Source: Proteiniphilum sp. UBA1403
GTDB lineage: Bacteria; Bacteroidota; Bacteroidia; Bacteroidales; Dysgonomonadaceae
Direction of reading: 5' to 3'
Length of the DNA: 8,157 nucleotides
NCBI GenBank assembly: GCA_002305715.1
Contig: DBQD01000049.1
Span: 3,325 to 11,481, forward strand
Positions within the stretch are counted from its first letter, which is position 1, and the number at the start of each line of letters is the position of its first letter. A program made the translations under genes and the position numbers. A model generated the notes under the pieces. It was not told where the DNA came from. It saw only the letters and a program-made list of their open reading frames with translations, and did no database searches. Shown here piece by piece: positions 6,136 through 8,157 of the stretch.

Positions 6136-8157
6136 AAAACCAATATTCAAACCTACATTGATCACTCTCTGAATTGGATAGCCTAAACCATTGCCGGCCA
6201 TTTCAGGATCCCAAAGTTTAAAACCGCTCCATACCATAAGATTGTTACCACTTACATAGAGACGCAAGTTGGACATCTTCATTCTTTTTACGAGTGAATT
6301 TGGCATTGTATAACCAATTTCAACCGATTTCAGTCGCAAGAATGATGCATCCTGCATAAACCATGTACTTGTTTGGTCGTTATTCTCTATACGGCTGTTC
6401 GCCAAACGAGGCCAGAAAGCATATGGATCTCTATTTGTTTCAGACCAATAGCTGTCGGCGTATGCCTTCAAGACGGCATTCTGTCCCAGGCGTCCATCGT
6501 TGGCATCTGAATCCAAGAAAGGAGTTGTTTGAAATAGATCAATCCAGAACGACTGACGAGCTGATCCCTGGAAGAAGAATGAGGTATCAAAAGCTTTATA
6601 ACCCACTGTCAATCCAAATCCATAATTTATCTCAGGTGTAGTTGGATATCCGATTGGCACCTTGTCCAGTTCAGATATTTTACCATCTTTGTTGACATCC
6701 CTATATTTAATATCACCTGCACCATAGTTACCAAATTGAGTGGGAGAATTGGCAACTTCTTGTTCATCAATAAACAACCTCTCTGCAATGTAACCCCAGT
6801 TTTGAGACAAGGACTTACCTACTTTCGACAACCAAGGTGTTTTGCTGTAATCAGGTTCTTCCCATTTTAATGCTTTACTTGTTGCATATGTAAAGGTACC
6901 TCTACCGGTAAACCACAATTTATTGGAAACAATTTTCTCATAGTTCAATTCAACATCAATACCTTTACCCATTGCCTCACCCAAATTAGCCTTCACGGCA
7001 GGGATCACCCCCATTGTATTGGGTATAACACGGTTTAGAAGAATATTTTTTCTCGTTTCCTTGAACAGATCAACGTTTACTGAAAGTCCCATTGCAGTTG
7101 ATAGTTCAACTCCAATATTTGTCTTATAAGCTGTTTCCCATCCAATACGGTCATTTGCATAACGAACCATATCAACACCACCCGGGTTATAGTTCAGTTG
7201 AGTACCCCAGTTGACCGATCTATCGGCATTCATGTTCACTTCAGACAAGTAATAGAAACGATCTCGCCAGTCACCAATTGCATCATTACCCACCAAACCA
7301 TACGTTCCCTTCAATTTAAACTGCGGGAAAATGGATTTTAAAGGTTCATAAAATGATTCATTCGAAATCATCCATGCTGCACCAAGGGAGGGGAAGAAAC
7401 CATATCTGTTATTAGCAGAGAAACGTTCCGAGCCATTGTATCCAAAGTTGAACTCTGCAAAGTATCTACTATCGAAATTATAGGCAAAACGACCAGCCAA
7501 TCCAATATTACGTGCGGGCAATGAAAGCTGAAGATTGTCGGCCACACCCACCTTATAATCTCTTAATGTATATACTAACAATGCATTGACATTGTGTACA
7601 TCAACAAACGACCTGTTATATTCTGTGGATGCCTCCACATAGAATGTAGAATTGATTAAACGCTGTCCCGGTGAATAGTCGATAAATTCTCTCCCCTCTT
7701 CCGGGTTCAAACGCTGCAGTTTATAGGAATTCTTTTGCAGGTCATATGCGGAAATACTGTAATAGAAAGGAGTATATTGACGAACTACATTATACTCAGA
7801 GTAGCGATTGAAATTTATCATTGCTCTTGCGGTCAAACCTTCCAAGAACTTATCAAAGTCTTGTTTTAATTCGAACGATACAATCGTGGTATTTTTTCCA
7901 TAGTCTCTATAACCTTTCAGCGATTCAGCATATGGATTTATATAGGTCGCATTTCCAAAGTTTCCAAAAAGAATATGCTTCGCATATGAATACTGTTCAT
8001 CCGGCTCATAATAGGGTTTAAACAAAACAGGGTTTGCTTGAATAACTTTTTTGTACATCCCGCTACCACCGTCAATTGGACCAGTATATTCATCGAAGTT
8101 GGCACTTAATCTCGCAATCAACTCAGTCGATTCAGTCAGATTGATGTTGACATTAGA
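6133..8157 (-). CDS. SusC/RagA-like TonB-dependent outer-membrane transporter, C-terminal part (5' end off window)
   Basis: This is the barrel part of a SusC-family transporter, which imports oligosaccharides across the outer membrane using TonB energy. The frame stays open to the right edge, giving 674 residues; the first residues are SNVNINLTESTELIARLSAN. A TTG codon at 8121 is internal, not a start. SusC proteins are usually about 1000 residues, so the signal peptide, carboxypeptidase-regulatory-like domain, TonB box and most of the plug are missing upstream. Visible family signatures are GPIDGGSGMYKKVIQANP early in the fragment, GRFAYNFDSRYFAEFNFGYN, GFFPSLGAAWMISNESF and the C-terminal block LRLYVSGNNLMVWSGFKLWD. 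The chain ends VGLNIGF, a beta-barrel assembly signal with terminal aromatic Phe. Fragment residues 487-498 (DVNKDGKISELD) look like a calcium-binding loop. Three TAA codons stand in tandem at the end. It heads the visible operon, with SusD 11 nt downstream. Confidence 0.95.
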   Translation of the reverse strand, partial: SNVNINLTESTELIARLSANFDEYTGPIDGGSGMYKKVIQANPVLFKPYYEPDEQYSYAKHILFGNFGNATYINPYAESLKGYRDYGKNTTIVSFELKQDFDKFLEGLTARAMINFNRYSEYNVVRQYTPFYYSISAYDLQKNSYKLQRLNPEEGREFIDYSPGQRLINSTFYVEASTEYNRSFVDVHNVNALLVYTLRDYKVGVADNLQLSLPARNIGLAGRFAYNFDSRYFAEFNFGYNGSERFSANNRYGFFPSLGAAWMISNESFYEPLKSIFPQFKLKGTYGLVGNDAIGDWRDRFYYLSEVNMNADRSVNWGTQLNYNPGGVDMVRYANDRIGWETAYKTNIGVELSTAMGLSVNVDLFKETRKNILLNRVIPNTMGVIPAVKANLGEAMGKGIDVELNYEKIVSNKLWFTGRGTFTYATSKALKWEEPDYSKTPWLSKVGKSLSQNWGYIAERLFIDEQEVANSPTQFGNYGAGDIKYRDVNKDGKISELDKVPIGYPTTPEINYGFGLTVGYKAFDTSFFFQGSARQSFWIDLFQTTPFLDSDANDGRLGQNAVLKAYADSYWSETNRDPYAFWPRLANSRIENNDQTSTWFMQDASFLRLKSVEIGYTMPNSLVKRMKMSNLRLYVSGNNLMVWSGFKLWDPEMAGNGLGYPIQRVINVGLNIGF

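Larger units (their letters stand above)
1802..8157 (-). other. Predicted SusC-SusD-lipoprotein-lipoprotein operon (PUL core), 5' end off window
   Basis: Four minus-strand genes lie head to tail with gaps of 11 nt (SusC/SusD), 18 nt (SusD/DUF4959) and 17 nt (DUF4959/DUF4998). I see no terminator or promoter-like element between them, and a clear intrinsic terminator follows the last gene. The order transporter, SusD, then one or more accessory lipoproteins is the usual order of glycan-capture modules in Bacteroidota PULs. The promoter and any regulator would be to the right of the window. Confidence 0.85.

Noticed and set aside
8119..8121. TTG at 8121 as a start codon for the SusC-like gene
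   Set aside because: The frame continues upstream to the window edge with SusC-like sequence (SNVNINLTESTE), and a start here would lack the signal peptide and plug domain.

Overview
The window looks like part of a polysaccharide utilization locus (PUL) from a Bacteroidota bacterium, most likely order Bacteroidales. The evidence is a SusC-like TonB-dependent transporter followed directly by a SusD-like lipoprotein and two further lipoproteins. All three lipoproteins have classic lipobox signal peptides, the DNA is AT-rich, and the spaces between genes are short with A-rich leaders rather than strong Shine-Dalgarno sites. The genus and the target glycan cannot be fixed from this sequence alone.

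Layout. On the + strand, bases 2-1531 hold the C-terminal half of a family 2 glycoside hydrolase (beta-galactosidase, LacZ architecture); its N-terminal half lies off the left edge. A very strong, symmetrical hairpin terminator follows (1549-1600), then about 200 bp of AT-rich DNA with no recognisable gene. A second terminator (1802-1834) points the other way and closes a minus-strand operon. Reading leftward from the right edge, that operon encodes a SusC-like porin (C-terminal ~674 residues, N-terminus off the window), a SusD-like lipoprotein (639 aa), a DUF4959/DUF5126/DUF5000-type lipoprotein (392 aa) and a DUF4998 plus F5/8 type C (discoidin) lipoprotein (373 aa). The gaps between these genes are 11, 18 and 17 nt, so they are almost certainly co-transcribed.

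How the genes work together (inference from PUL biology). The three lipoproteins and the SusC barrel would form or surround an outer-membrane glycan-capture complex: SusD is the lid of the SusC channel, and the two discoidin-fold proteins are probable surface glycan-binding proteins. The convergent GH2 enzyme would remove terminal beta-linked galactose (or a related sugar) from captured oligosaccharides. No sensor or regulator (hybrid two-component system, SusR, or ECF sigma/anti-sigma pair) is visible; it may lie beyond either edge.

The content is a well-organised but recognisable type of PUL. I found no clear sign of a wholly new system. The least characterised parts are the two accessory lipoproteins, whose ligands are unknown.
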